Shown one piece after another: positions 14,301-26,100 of a stretch of 64,000 nt of DNA. The DNA comes from Toxoplasma gondii ME49 (taxonomy: Eukaryota; Apicomplexa; Conoidasida; Eucoccidiorida; Sarcocystidae). The stretch covers positions 4,044,522 through 4,108,521 of the forward strand of contig NC_031475.1 of assembly GCF_000006565.2 (NCBI RefSeq), in the 5' to 3' direction. A program made the translations under genes and the position numbers. Position 1 is the stretch's first letter. The number at the start of each line of letters is the position of its first letter. The notes beneath the pieces are model-generated. The model ran no database searches. It saw nothing but the letters and a program-made list of their open reading frames with translations, and had not been told where the DNA came from.

Positions 14301-16164
14301 GACAGTGGGGAGCCGGGTGGATGGGCAAGAACGGGCGGCCTCTGCCTCTGCCTCCCGACAAGCTCTTGCGTGCGTTCTTCTTCGCAGAGGGCCTCGAGGG
14401 CGGTCCCGATTGGGAGTGCAAAATGATGAAGCGAGAGGAGGAAAACATGCGCCGGTTCATGAAGGACGAGGCAGAAAAACTCAGGAAAGGTGGGTCACGT
14501 CTCAGAGTTGGCCGCGGTCTGTGCGCCATCGCCAGCGAGAAGCACCGGAATGAGTGATTCCTCGTATTCGACAGTAAAGAGAACCCTGGGCCTCTCGGGC
14601 TTGCCTCCTCGTGAAAGTCTGAAGTCTTCGGATGACGCATACGTGCTCGAGTGTCTCGAAAACGAGGTCAGGGAGGAGCAACAGAAGTGACGGCGTCCCT
14701 TTTGCAGCGGAAATTCAAAACTCTCTGTACAGGAACGTAGCTAGACAGACCAGAATACAGAGACCGGCAGACTGCGGCATGGGAACGAACGACTAGGCGA
14801 AGGCGACGACGCAGGAGAAGCTGTCGAAAGAGCTTCTTGTCCCCTTGTGTCGCTTCACCTATGTCTCGCGATGCGACGACACTTTAGGTTTTTCTCTCTC
14901 ACCGCATATCGAATTTAAACGACGCCTTGCCGAGCATGCGTTTTAGGTGCGATGCACCCCACATTGCCACACCAGGACGGCTTTAATTGGAAACAGAAAC
15001 ACTGTGTCGATCTTAGCCTCCCGCTACGCCCAAACACCTCCATCAATGGCTGTCTCGTGTGCATTTTTTTCCGCAGAGGAGGAGCACCAACGTCTGCTGG
15101 AGAAGGAGGCGGAACTGCAGAACTTGATTCGCTTCAAGGCGAAGCGTTGGCGGCAGCTCCAGTGCATGTGGGAGAAACTGGTGCAGGCGATCGAGCTGCA
15201 CCAGCGGCCGCGGCTCTCCTTTGTTTCTTCGCTCGACGACGGCTTTCCACCATCGACGAGTGTCGCGACCTGGCTGCACCCAGAGCGTCAACGCGCCTCT
15301 ATCGCGACGCCCTGGATCGCTGCACCTCCCTATCTGTCCTGCTGTTCGGACGCCGTCACTGGCGACCCGTCAGAAGGGAGCGCGGTGTGTTTGGAGGGCT
15401 GCGTCTCTTCCCTGGCTTCTCCCGCGGTTTCCGTCGGAGCCGCCGAGCCGTCAGTCGTGACCATTTCGTCTCTCTCTGAGCTGCAGGCCCGGGCGAGGCG
15501 GTCCGAGTCCTACGCGAGGGCCATGCACGCGATGCAGCAAACGCCGGTCATGCCTTCACCCGACTACGTGCGTCACTTGTTTCGCGAGCGGAAGTTCCGG
15601 GAACTCAACACAGTCTTCAAGGCCCTCGTCGGCGCCTCCATCGAGGACCTCTGGCTTCACTTCGACCGCCAAGAAGCCGAGGCTGAGGCCGCCCAAGCCG
15701 CGCAAGCCGCGGCGCAGGAGGCGCAGAACCGCGCGGTCGCGGCGGCTGAGGCCCGGCGGCGGCGAGCAGAAGAGGCGCGGGCGAGGGAGCCCCTGGAGCG
15801 GGAGGAGATGGCGAGAGAAGACGCGCGAGCTCACCAGTGTGAAGCGTTCACCTGGAAGGTCGGGAACCTGCGCCGAAAGAAGCAAGAGTTCCTCAAATCC
15901 ATCCCGATTTCCCCCTCAGCTACCAATGCCGTCGAATTGCTGATGACGAAAACGAAGAGGGGAGCACGCCCTCGCAGCTCTGGAGACACGAAGCTCGTCA
16001 GCCTCCGCAGAGCCGGAAGCTCCAGCAGCGCTTCAGGTCCCACTCACCAGAAACTAAGCGAAAAGCGCGACGCGACTCCCGCTGGACATTCCGAGGCGCT
16101 TCCACGGGGCCAAGCGACTCAGGGACTCCTATCCAGACGACAGTCGCAAATGGTGAGACTTTGA
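8303..16164 (+). CDS. Very large Ser/Arg/Pro-rich protein with coiled-coil C-terminal region, function unknown
   Basis: Three exons join in phase: 8303-13369, 14021-14489 and 15077-16164, giving about 2207 residues. The frame is open from 8252, but the first ATG is at 8303 with a good context (ACACC before ATG), so I start there. Exon 1 (about residues 1-1689) is almost wholly low complexity and strongly basic, rich in Ser, Arg, Pro and Ala, with many RS and SP dipeptides; it is probably disordered. Exons 2 and 3 differ. They are leucine- and tryptophan-containing and look globular (for example PTDLKNLKRWLHESVAEVEE), followed by charged helices across the exon 2/3 junction (KLRKEEEHQRLLEKEAELQN) and an Ala/Glu/Arg coiled coil near bases 15660-15830. 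Exon 1 ends at GAG before GTAAAA; exon 2 follows a TTCTTTTTTCTGACCAG acceptor. An ATG/GTGAGA donor just before the stop leaves open a further 3' exon. I recognise no family. SR-like repeats might suggest an RNA or cytoskeletal role, but that is speculation. Confidence 0.75.
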
Positions 16165-19152
16165 TGACAGCAAGAACCCCCGAAAGCAGGGAGAGTCAAC
16201 ACGCTTCGAGATGTGCAGCGATACACTGATTGATGAACTGACTCGCAGTTTGAACTCTTTTCTGCATATAATAATATATGTATATATTTATATACACCTC
16301 TATATATATAGTATTAAAGTATGTCTGTATTTTATACGTATTCATGTGCATGTGTGTGCTTATTGTGGATCTTGGAGACTTGCGGGGTCTCACTTAGATC
16401 GCGCTTTCTTTTGTTGTTGGAGGCGCGTCCTATACGTCGAAAGGCTGGAGACTCCTGTTGCTTCCAAACCGGTGGCGACTGAGTCTTTGTGTCCTTTCTT
16501 ATTGATCTGAGGTCACATTCTCAAATTTCAGCTTTGACTGCTTCCTGTGCAACTCTGCATGGAATTTTCAGGGCATTTCTGCTCGGAGTGGGTCGTTGCT
16601 TCACCACAACGAAAGCACCCGAGCAGCAGGGCGAAGTCCGGAAGGCTTGACTAGACTTGTTCGCATGCAGACTGCAGGTCGGGGTGCCCATCGCACTTCG
16701 GCGTTTATCTAGCAGCGCGTCGATTTGGAACAGGCACAAACTGTTCCTTCTCCATGTGATTTAATCCTACATTCTCTCAGTTTCGAATTTGCTCGGACCA
16801 TGAGGTGCAACGAAGTTCGATACACGCGCTGGACATACCGCAGCTGAGTCGGACTTCTTGATTCTACAAGATACATTTGCTGACTCTGTGGGAGCCAACA
16901 GAGTTCTCTTTGGCTGATGTACATACCACAAGCATGCCACAGCTGATTTCACTTTTTTGTGACAAACACAAAAGATAAGTAAGGTGAATCTTCTGTCAGA
17001 TCCCACCAGTTGCTTATGATTTCTGTATCTGACCCCAGTGCCTGTCTTGACGCGCGCGTTGGCCGCAGGGGCTCGGCGCACTCGTGGGGTCTTCACAGAG
17101 CCCAGGCGACGCGACAGCGCCATTCGCAGCTTTCATTGCTTCTTCGAGTCTCCTGATCTTCTGTGGAAGGTGCCGCTTTGCGAATCTTGCGCAGGCAGGC
17201 GTCTGTGTCTTCGAGAAACGCTAGCGTTCTCAGCTTCTGATCGATGCTAGAAAACGTCGTCCAGACTCCCTCGTGTCCCCAGAGGGACGATCCAAGTAGC
17301 TTCGCGAATCGGCAGACTGACTTTCGCGCTGCCGTCGAAAGCGCCTGTCTCTCTCAAGTCCTCTGAAGGCAGATGCGAGAGGAAATCGGATGCCGCGTTC
17401 GTCCTTCCGGAAGAGCTTCCGAACGCCTTATACAGATTGGTAGGAAGAAGCTACACGGTCCTTCGTACAAACAGGCTCGCACGAAGAACAAGCAGATTCT
17501 AGCTTGTCTCTAAAACGCCCGGCCCAAACCCATTCGGAGAAAGAGCAATGAGCGTCGACAGCCCTGTCGCCACGAGACTTTTTGTGCTGCATTTCAGCTT
17601 GGTGTGTCTGTCCACTCAGAGTGCATGTTGAGCCCTCTGGTTCGTCCACCCCAGGGAAAATCGATTTTCAGAGCTTCTGTGCAACCGGAGTTGTGTGGCG
17701 ACACACTGCCGTTTTTTTGGGCTGGTAAACATCAGAAACACAGGTCTGTTCCGTACGTTCGCTTTCCACTCTGAACCTTTCCTAATCGGTCGCAGGCTCC
17801 ACTCCCCGACTTCAATTTCTCGCCTCGGGATGCCCGCTGCTTTCAGCGTTCAACGCAGGAAGCCGTCGGGCGTGGTGCCCCTTCAAAAGCAGACATACCG
17901 TCAGAACGCCGCCCCCCTCGGGTATCGACTGCCACTCAGCGAGCGAAAAATAGACTTGCACTCTCTTCACAGAAAAGCATAGGGAAGCCAGAGGCTTCAG
18001 CGTCGTCGCTGTCCGCTTCTCTCGCGCTCACAAGTGTCTAGACACCCGAGGCAGCGTTTTTCCCCTTCAGCACGCACGACAGCCTTCAAACGCGATTGCT
18101 CCTTTGCATGAAAGTCTGACTTCCCGGCTGCCGGGGCACTCACTGCGGCAGCCGTCTCCATGCCTTGGCTTCTGATAAGAAGGAAAATGGCTTCCATTCT
18201 ACCACCAGAGAACGCGAGAAAACAGCTAAGGAGACCCCGCGCCGAGTTGGCGGACGCCCACGAGGCATGGGCTGAAGTGTACGTACACCCGGAGCATGCA
18301 TACGTCGATTCACGTCTAGCCTCTATCAGGATCTGTGAGTGCACCAGTCTTCTAAAGAGTTCCTGTCCGGGACGAGGATGCACCACAACTGCATTTCAAA
18401 AATGTCTCTACGAGCAACACACCGAACAAGAGATACAAATGCTTTTTGTGCTTTTGACACCCGAAAATGGGGCGGAGGGGGCGCTGTTGCTAGACGAAAA
18501 CAGTGGCGCTTTACACGACACCGAGGCAAAACAAAGTCGAGAAACAGTGCAAGAACTTGCAGTTTTGACGCGGACACAAACCAGTGAAGCGCTAAACTCA
18601 ATGCCACCGTCTTGTTCTCCTTCCTGAAATCTGCACTCTCGTTGTGTTGATGCTTTCTTCTTCTCTCTCTGATCTGTGCAACTGTTCATGTTCTTCCCTT
18701 GCTGTTGTCGAATAACTGTCGCCTCAAAGGACGCTGCCCTCTGCTGTGGCACCCGTCGCCCTTCACTGTCTTCCATGCTCTCTCTCTTGAGCCGCTTCAT
18801 ATAACTTCTCTTGATCCCTACGTACGACTCCACTCAGTCGCTTGCAATGGTCCTGCCTAGTTGTTCCTTATTATGTCCCACGGAAAGGCTTCTTTCTCTT
18901 CTCCCGCCTCGCCTTCGGTTCTCCATGTCCTCTCCATGTTCTCGTTCGTTCTCCCGTCCCTGCGTTCGCCTTCTGTCTCTTTCTTCTCCTCTCCTCTCAG
19001 GCTTCCTTTTCTGGTGGACGGACTGCTCCAGGCACCTCCCGCTTCTTTGCTTTCCGTGGTTCCTTTCCTGCCTCGCCGCCAGCTCCTCCTCGGGGCCTCT
19101 TCGTCGCGCGGTCGTCGCCTGTCTCGCTGTCGGACTCTTCGGCTGTCTCCGT
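16165..19152. other. Intergenic region between two convergent genes
   Basis: This stretch lies between the 3' ends of a plus-strand and a minus-strand gene and should contain both 3' UTRs. It has an AT-rich tract near 16265-16315. A possible extra exon follows the acceptor near 17069 (frame open to about 17222) and could extend the upstream gene through the donor at its last codons. An isolated 155-codon ATG frame at 18160-18627 is discussed under the rejected items. Confidence 0.4.
16265..16315. repeat. AT-rich microsatellite-like tract
   Basis: Imperfect TATA repeats lie about 100 bases after the stop of the large Ser/Arg-rich gene, probably in its 3' UTR. Confidence 0.6.
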
Positions 19153-21027
19153 CTATCCCTGTTCCTGCGGTCGTCCGTTTCCTTCCTCCTCCTGCTTCTT
19201 CTTCGTCAAAGCAGCTTTGAGTTTCACCATGCGAGCTGTGAAGAGCTCCCGATCAAGAACCACCGTCGCCCCGCCACCAGCGGAAGTGCAGTTGATCACG
19301 TCCCGCACGAGAGCTCTGCCTTCCCACCAGGCGTTCTCCTCTGTCTTTCTTTCTTTCTCTCTCGCTGCTTCGCTGTCCCCTTGCTCTCTCGCTTCGTCCG
19401 TGGTTCCTCTGCCACCCCCGTTCTCGCGGTTTTCTTCGACGCTGCTAGCCATGTCGAACACAACGGCTTGCTGCGCTGAAGGCGAGGGCGACGGCGGACG
19501 AGAAGAAGAAGAGAGGGGAGAAGTCCGCTTGCTGCTTTGTCGGACCTCTCGCTCCTCCCTCTGAGACAGCTCAGGCCTCGCAGGCCGCGGCCGCAGCCAG
19601 AAGAGCTGCTGGTCGGAGGAGTGCCACAGTGCGTCCGCGTCTTCTTCCTCGTGGGCAACCGCCTCGCTTTGTCCCTCCACCGTCCTTCGTTCTCGCTCGC
19701 TCGTGCTCTCTGGCGTCTTCTCGCCTTCCTGTGCCTTGTCGAAGGCAAGCAGAAGCTCCACAGGAAACTCCCAGCCTTCAGTGAGGATCTTCACACGAGT
19801 CAGGAGCTGGTAGAGCGGGTGGCCAGTGTGTTTGAACTCGAGACGTACAGCATCCTCTGTCAACTCGATGTGCGAGAAAACATCAAATGCACTGGTCGTC
19901 GTGGAGAGAGAGTCTGCCCGAGGCAGAGAAACTGCAGGAGTCGACAACGCGCAAGCGACTGGAGAGGAAGAAGCAGAGAAAGAAGAGGAAGAAGCAGAGG
20001 AAGACGGAGAAGAGGAAGAAGGAGCAGAGGAAGAAGGAGAAGAGGAAGAAGGAGAAGAGGAAGAAGGAGAGGAAGAAGAAGGAGGTGAGTAAGGTGGAGG
20101 GACATAGCCAAGCATCACATTTGTGTGAACCGGGCCGTGCTCGTGAGGCTTCTCTAATCGACTCAGGAGCTCCGCGGTGAAGTTCAGGACGGCAGCCAGC
20201 TGCGAGTTTTGAGAAGAAGAAAGAGAAGAAGAACTGAAGAGAGAAACAAGATTCGATGCGTTCGTCGAACTACGACAGGACGCACTACCCGAAGACAATG
20301 TATCAGACGTAGACGAAGACGAAGAAGACGAGGAAGATGAAGAAGACGAGGAATTCGAAGAAGCCGAAGAAGAAGAACTCGAAGACAGAAAGCACTTTAG
20401 AGTTGCCAAAGGGAAGGCGAGAGAACCGGCAAAAGGGCGACCAGCGTGAGGCCACCTGGAGAGAAAAGATGAATCGATTGGGAGGAAAGATAAGGAGAGG
20501 TGCGACGCGAGAGTTCCCCCTCCGAGAGAAACGGGAGCGCCCCGAGACCTTGACTCTTGCGACACTCGGGGGTCCGCGCGCGTCTGCCTTAATCGTCCTC
20601 TTGCTTCACAAACTTCAAAGGAAAACCGGCTTGTTTTCATCTCCTGCGAAACGCGCGTTCGGTCTCCTCCACTTTGCCTCGCTCTCGTTGTCTCCATGTC
20701 TCTGCCTCTCCTTCTCTGCAGCCTGTCTTCTTTCAGGCATTCCCTCGTCGACCCTGCCGCGAGCGCGCTGCCTTCTCGATCTGCTCTCTCTGCTCCAACG
20801 ATTTCCGAAGGTTCCTGTGGCTGAGCGTGATTGCGTTCGTCACCGACTTGTTCCGAGTAGTCTTCTCTTGGCATTCGAGGAAAGGCGCAAAACGAGTTCT
20901 GCTTGCGGCCGCTCTCGCCATGAGAGTCGCCCACCGCCGGAGGAGACACACGCGCGCAAAGGAGACAGGCGCGGGGCCGGAAGGCGATCGAGAGGCCGCA
21001 GATGGCAGTCCGCGGAGCCGCCGACAT
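19153..21027 (-). CDS. Serine-rich protein of unknown function, possible organellar presequence
   Basis: This is one long open frame of about 624 residues. The frame is open upstream to 21336, but that part translates a CT-rich leader into Ser/Phe/Leu-rich sequence. I place the start at the ATG of MSAAPRTAICGLSIAFRPRA (21027), which has A at -3. That N-terminus has Arg and small residues and no acids for 25 residues, as in mitochondrial presequences. The middle is charged and rich in Arg and Glu. It is followed by two serine runs (from GAAGAC repeats near 20280-20390 and GAGGAAGAAG repeats near 19963-20093 on the plus strand). Between and after these come ordered-looking segments: LNFTAELLSRLEKPHEHGPV, then FSHIELTEDAVRLEFKHTGH and LTEGWEFPVELLLAFDKAQE. 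The end is basic with KLKAALTKKKQ. The CT-rich coding strand could hide an unrecognised intron, because the serine tracts look like long polypyrimidine tracts; both readings are open. No family is recognised. Confidence 0.6.
   Translation of the reverse strand: MSAAPRTAICGLSIAFRPRACLLCARVSPPAVGDSHGESGRKQNSFCAFPRMPREDYSEQVGDERNHAQPQEPSEIVGAERADREGSALAAGSTRECLKEDRLQRRRGRDMETTRARQSGGDRTRVSQEMKTSRFSFEVCEARGRLRQTRADPRVSQESRSRGAPVSLGGGTLASHLSLSFLPIDSSFLSRWPHAGRPFAGSLAFPLATLKCFLSSSSSSSASSNSSSSSSSSSSSSSSTSDTLSSGSASCRSSTNASNLVSLFSSSSLSSSQNSQLAAVLNFTAELLSRLEKPHEHGPVHTNVMLGYVPPPYSPPSSSSPSSSSPSSSSPSSSAPSSSSPSSSASSSSFSASSSPVACALSTPAVSLPRADSLSTTTSAFDVFSHIELTEDAVRLEFKHTGHPLYQLLTRVKILTEGWEFPVELLLAFDKAQEGEKTPESTSERERRTVEGQSEAVAHEEEDADALWHSSDQQLFWLRPRPARPELSQREEREVRQSSKRTSPLSSSSRPPSPSPSAQQAVVFDMASSVEENRENGGGRGTTDEAREQGDSEAAREKERKTEENAWWEGRALVRDVINCTSAGGGATVVLDRELFTARMVKLKAALTKKKQEEEGNGRPQEQG
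19963..20093. repeat. GAGGAAGAAG-type purine repeat encoding Ser/Pro runs
   Basis: The plus strand is almost pure purine, built from degenerate GAGGAAGAAGGAGAA units of about 15 bases. Read on the minus strand, each unit gives a short Ser-Ser-Pro type block. It lies inside the serine-rich minus-strand gene and is a likely site of length variation. Confidence 0.8.
20280..20395. repeat. GAAGAC/GAAGAA repeat encoding a poly-serine run
   Basis: This is a second purine-rich triplet repeat in the same gene, encoding an uninterrupted serine tract of more than ten residues on the minus strand. Confidence 0.7.
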
Positions 21028-21622
21028 GCTGGGGGAGGGGAGGGGAGAGAAAAAGGAAAGGAAACGAGAAGAATCGAAGGGATACAAAGCAGACGAGACG
21101 GAGCCAGGGTGAGCGGTTGAAAGAAGGAAAAGTAGGGAACAGATGAGTCTCGAGTTGAAGGAGGTTTTTCCGCCACACGACTCTTCGAAATCTCCACGCC
21201 CAAGGGCGAGCGAAGAAGAAAGAGGAGAAGAGCGCCTACACAGTGAAGGCGAGAGAGAGGAAAAAGATTCAGAGAGAAAGAAGGATGAGAGAAAGAGATG
21301 AGAGACGAGGAAGAACGTGACAAAGAAGGCAGACAAAAGCTCGTCTATAAGCCGATGCAGGAGTCAGGGGCGCTTGACGAGAAGGAAATCCAAGCCCGCA
21401 CCCAGGGATTGATCGAAAAGAAGGCTCAAGAAATAAAGGTGTATGCATGTTCGTTTTGAGCAGGAAACATGCATCTCGACGTGTATGTCTTTATTTGAAA
21501 GAAAGATAGGATATTCTGGCGTATACGTAGTTGCATTTCTTCAAAAGAGAGACATTTGCGCACCCTGACACGCATGTCTTTAGGAAAAGGATGTATTTCC
21601 CGATATATATACATATATATAC

Positions 21623-21659
<37 letters not shown>

Positions 21660-23165
21660 AAGGTATCTGTCTTCATTTGTTTGAAAGGTACCTGGTTACA
21701 TGTCCTGGCATGTGTGTCTTTATGCCGGAGACAGATAGGATATCCTGATGCGTATGTTTTTACTTGTAAGGTCGACAGATGCACGCTGAGAGAGATGGTT
21801 TCTTTGGTCAAGCGACAGATGAACTTTGACAGCTCTGTTTTGACTCGTATTTTTCACATGCGCATCATTCTTCTGGACACAGAGGGATTCTGACACCGTC
21901 CTTCCACGCATTGGCTGCGCAGAGAAGGGTGCATTCTTGTGTTGGAGACGCCAGCAAAAAACGGGGCGGTGAACCTGCAGAAGAGTTGCCAAGTCCGCAG
22001 AGCAAATCCTTGTCGAGACGCGACAGTGCTACGACGCAGGAGTCATCCCAAGAGGGAAGCAGGACAAGACAATCCAGGAGAAGCAGTGTAGGATAGTCCC
22101 CAGACTGTCGAGAAACAGACGCCACTGTGCAAAAAACAGTAAAAAGCTTTTGAGTCTTAGCGGCCATTCTCCCGTTTTTCGCGTCTTGTAGGTGCGACTT
22201 TTCTCAACGCACATCGTCCATCTCCAGTCCGTCGTCTCAGCTCGCAGTTGTTCGCATTTCGATCGCGAGCCTTTGCAGAGTCAGAGGAGACCTCGCGTCG
22301 CAGTCTCGCCATTAAAAGCGGTTTCGACAAAAGTCAACTTTTGGAGCATTCGCAGCGCTTCTCTGGATCCCTGAAAAAAGAAGCCAAAAGAGAACCTATG
22401 TGTGCGCGGCTCCACTTCTCAAAAGACTACTCGCGCATGCACTCACGCTGACAATCGAAAGAAGTCGAGCAGACTCGAGCTTCTCAAGAGACCGGGAGGG
22501 CTTCACCACTCCTTTTCCGGTGCAGCAGACGTTCTGTTTTTCTTTGTCAGTTCTCTTCATCAGAACGTTCTCTCGTGAGACTCGGGAGCGACTCCCTGGC
22601 GCCTTCCTTGTGGCTGCATGCGCGGGGCAGGAATTGGGCGCGCGTTCAGCCAAGAAAAGCCTTTCATTTTCTGCGGCTGTCGCACGAACGGGGGGAAAAG
22701 AAAGTGACTCGCTGCAGAAAAAGCAAGTAAGGGAGCTTTCGGAAAAACTTGCGAGAGGAGACGAAGGAGACATGGAGCAGAGACTCCAGGGTCATGTTCC
22801 TCGACAACGCCAGTGTTCGCCTCGCTCTGAATGCGAATGGCGACTGTTCCGTCGACTTTTTCCAGATTTCCGAACGGTCGACTCTCCACTTCCCCCTGTC
22901 GCTGCTCGAGCCTGAGATCCCTCGTCTCTGTCCCCAGGGATTTACGCCCTGTCTCCCTCAGTGTTGTCTCTTCTTCGTGGAAACCTTCTTGTTTTCCCCT
23001 TTTCTCCCAGTCTTCTCGTCTTATTTCTCCTCTTTTCTCTCCTCTCCTTCTCTCCTTCTCTCCTTCTCTCTCGCCTCTTCCTCCGTTCCCATTTCTCCGG
23101 CACCGCGTCGTCGCCTCTCCGCTTTTGGAATCTCTCCTTCTCCCAGTGCGAGTTGCACGGCCATT
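21028..23165. other. Divergent 5' region between the serine-rich gene and the EngB-like gene
   Basis: The two flanking genes point away from each other, so this 2.1 kb should carry both promoters and leaders. It holds a long TA microsatellite and CT-rich leader sequence near 22970-23100, just before the EngB-like start. An open frame near 22794-22920, continuous with the EngB-like frame, starts at an ATG at 22794; translation from there would add about 124 residues, mostly from the CT-rich leader, so I did not use it. Confidence 0.45.
21602..21660. repeat. (TA)n / (TATATACA)n microsatellite
   Basis: About 59 bases of TA repeat, at first interrupted by regular ACA steps and then pure. It lies in the divergent intergenic region. 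Confidence 0.9.
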
Positions 23166-26100
23166 ATGGGCGCGCTTTCTGCTCGCGGATCTTCCTTCCC
23201 CCGCTGCGTCTCCGCTCGCGCCTTTGCGAGGCGACCAGGCCTCAATCTGTTTCCTCTCTGCGATGGGATTCGAGGAGAAGTGAAGAGACAGAAAAGAGAG
23301 ACGCCGCGGCTTCCGCCGCGAAAGTCGCAGGTCCCCACCGGCCGCACCGCAGAGGACCCCAAGAGCAGCGCGCCTCGCTACCGCGAAGAAGGTCGACAGC
23401 ATGCGAGAACAGGCGGAGGAGGCAGATGGCTGGGAGACGGAGAACTCGATCAAGACGCACGAGCAGAAGAGCTTTCAGGAAGAGGTGGAGAAAGAATAGC
23501 AAAAGGCAGAGGAGTGGACGAAGACGCGAAGGATGGAGGCACCAACAGAGCTACGAATAGAGGAGGGGGCTGTCCTGCCTGTTTCCGTTCACATCTGAGA
23601 CGATCAACGCAGAGACTGTTGTTCATCGATGACATGTCTTCTTTTCAGAGAGATCTCGGTCTCCACGTCTCGGATTTCTCTACTCTCTGCCGTTCGTCAA
23701 AGCCGCGTTTCTTCTCTTCTCTCTCTCCCAACTGGACCTTCCTTGCTCCTGGGGTCCCGTGCGCGGACGCCTCGCCAGTCGCTTCCTGTACCAGTCGCTT
23801 CTCTCCCTGTGCGTCAGGTCGTCGCGGAGCAGAGCGACTTTCTCGAACGACTCCTTCATGGCGTCTTTCTTCTTCCAGTTCTCACCTTTCTCCTCACACC
23901 TCTCTGGAAGACGCAGCTTCCTCTTTCGCTTCATCTTTCTCTTCCTCTTTCTCGTCCTCTGTCTATCGCGCTCCTTCTTCGTCTCGCTCTTCTTCACTCT
24001 CTGCCGCGTCTCTCCAGCCTGGGAGCTCAGCGTCTCTGTCGCAGGTTCCCCCGGGTGTCTCTGTCTCTTCTGAACTCTCGTCGCCTCGAAGCTGGCTCCT
24101 TTCTCCCGCCTTCTCGCGGTCCCTCTTGTCTTGCTCTCTTTCCAAGTTTTCCTCGCGTTCTTCTCGCCGCAGATCCTCTCCAGTCTCCTACCCCCTGGGG
24201 CTCCTGCCCTCTGACGCGCCCACACCTGGCGCTCGCGCTGACGTCTCTTCTTCTCCGTCTCCGGCCTCTCTCTCGTCTTCTCTCGCGGCTTCGAGGCCTT
24301 CTTTTCACAAACGCTTGAAGGATGTTCGCAAAGTCGATCGTCACGTACAGGCGCGTGTGGTTCAGTTGGGACTGGGGGCGCCGCGGAACACAGGCGAGAA
24401 GAGACAGCAGGTAAAACGCATCTGTGGGCGAGAACGTCAAAACATCGTGGATGTTTGTGTAGCGCTCAATGCCGATGCCCTTCGACCTGCTCGGCAGCGA
24501 AGGAACAAAGTTCCTTTGTCGAGAGAGAGAGAGAGAAGAGAACTCGCCTCGGACAGCGAATTCAGTCGTGGCTGCCTCTCTGTCTCTCTCCCCACTCTTT
24601 GCAGTGTTCCAGACAACTGTCTCCTGCCCCCGGTGTCTATGTCGAGCGCTGTGGCGAGCGCGAAATCGCCTTCTTTTCTCTGCTTTCTGCAGCATGCGCT
24701 TGTCTAGGGCGTTCTCGTGTCAGTCTCGCGTTGGCATTGCGTTCCTCTCCTTTGTTTCTCTTTCCTTCTCCTTCTCCATCCTTCAGCCTGTGTGCAGCAT
24801 AGATTTCTTCAACGGACGCGGCAAAACAGTCCTGCCTAGGAAGGTTGTGAAGTTTTTCTGCGTAAAAAAAGAGTCTTGACGTCTACGTTCGAAAGGTGTA
24901 TCGGCCCACATATTATTTTCCTTAATGCCAGTATTTATGTTTTTGAACAGTAACGCAATTTTCGTTAATTAAATCGCCTATGAAACTCCTCTGCTCCCTT
25001 TTCGATACCACACCCCCCCCCCATCCGTCTTTCCTGTCTCTCCGCGGCGCATGCATTCAGAGCGACACCGCTCCTGGAGTCCTCAGTTCACATTCGGGAG
25101 GTCGCTATTGGTTTCAGCGTAAACCTCGTCGCTGGATCGTCGAGTGAGGAACGTTTCTCGTCTTCGCCTGTTTGTCTGTTGCGACCGCCCAGCGAGTCCG
25201 CGGGAGATGCTCGTCTCACAGTCGCGAAGTGTAGTCTGTCCTGTTGGCGCATGCAGATTCTCCACGGAGACCGCAGCCTGAGTGCAAGGTGCCCTGTCTT
25301 CCTCGGGCAGCTCAAGCCTCGCCTGGAGAAGTGGAGAACGGCTCTGAGAGAAGAAGAGTTGCCGCCTCCGACTCTCCCCGAAGTGCGTAGAGGGAAATCC
25401 GAGAGAAAAGGCGAGGGGACAAAGAAAGAGAAGGCGCAAGTGAAATGGAGAGAGAAGGGCAGGAGAGAATCTACGGGCCAGCGGTAGTGGGGAAGAAAGG
25501 AAAGCCGCTTGAAGGCCACAACGTGGAGAGGCCGCAGAGGGAAGATGGAAAGCGGCAAGAACGTCGAACTGCGGAGACAGGAAATAAGACAATAAACAAG
25601 AAAGGGGAGCGAAGAAGAGCAGGAGGGACATGGCACAGGATAAAGGAGGAAGCGGAACGAGGGATCAAGCCCGGATGGGAGCTAAAAGTGTAGAGCGAAA
25701 GAAGACTTGGAGTCACCCGCAGAGAACAGGCGTTGTGTGCGGGGAGACACGAGACGGACCAGTGGAAGCGGAGACGACGCCCCGCCTAGAGACAGAACCT
25801 GAGCGACGCGGAGAGACGAAGAAGAACTGCGAGGGAAGAACGAAATGGAGAAAAGCTGCAACTCTATGTTCTTTTCCCCTCTCCTTCTGTGGCCTCCTGT
25901 CTTCCTCTGCTCGCCTCTTTCTACGTCCTTCTTCCTTCCGTTTCCTCTTTTTCTCTTTCATGTCCCCGCCTCTTCTTCTCTCTCTTTGTCTGCGTCGACA
26001 GATCGCCTTCGCAGGGCGGTCAAACGTCGGGAAGAGCAGCCTGTTGAACGAACTCGCGGGTCGTCGCCTCACTTCTCTCGTGACAAGTCGACCGGGGACC

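Noticed and set aside
16261..16320. AT-rich tract considered as an origin or organellar insert
   Set aside because: It is too short and is a simple TATA microsatellite of the kind found several times in this window.
18160..18627. Plus-strand ATG frame of 155 codons
   Set aside because: It lies between convergent genes, has no splice partners or recognised domain, and overlaps similar-length frames on the minus strand. It may be a real small gene but cannot be supported.
20337..21146. Plus-strand frames over the serine-rich gene, rich in Glu, Lys and Arg
   Set aside because: They are antisense readings of serine-repeat coding sequence.
22560..23453. Minus-strand frame of 297 codons over the EngB-like start
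   Set aside because: It starts with TTG, is extremely Arg/Glu-rich and lies antisense to the leader and first exon. It is a shadow of CT-rich sequence.
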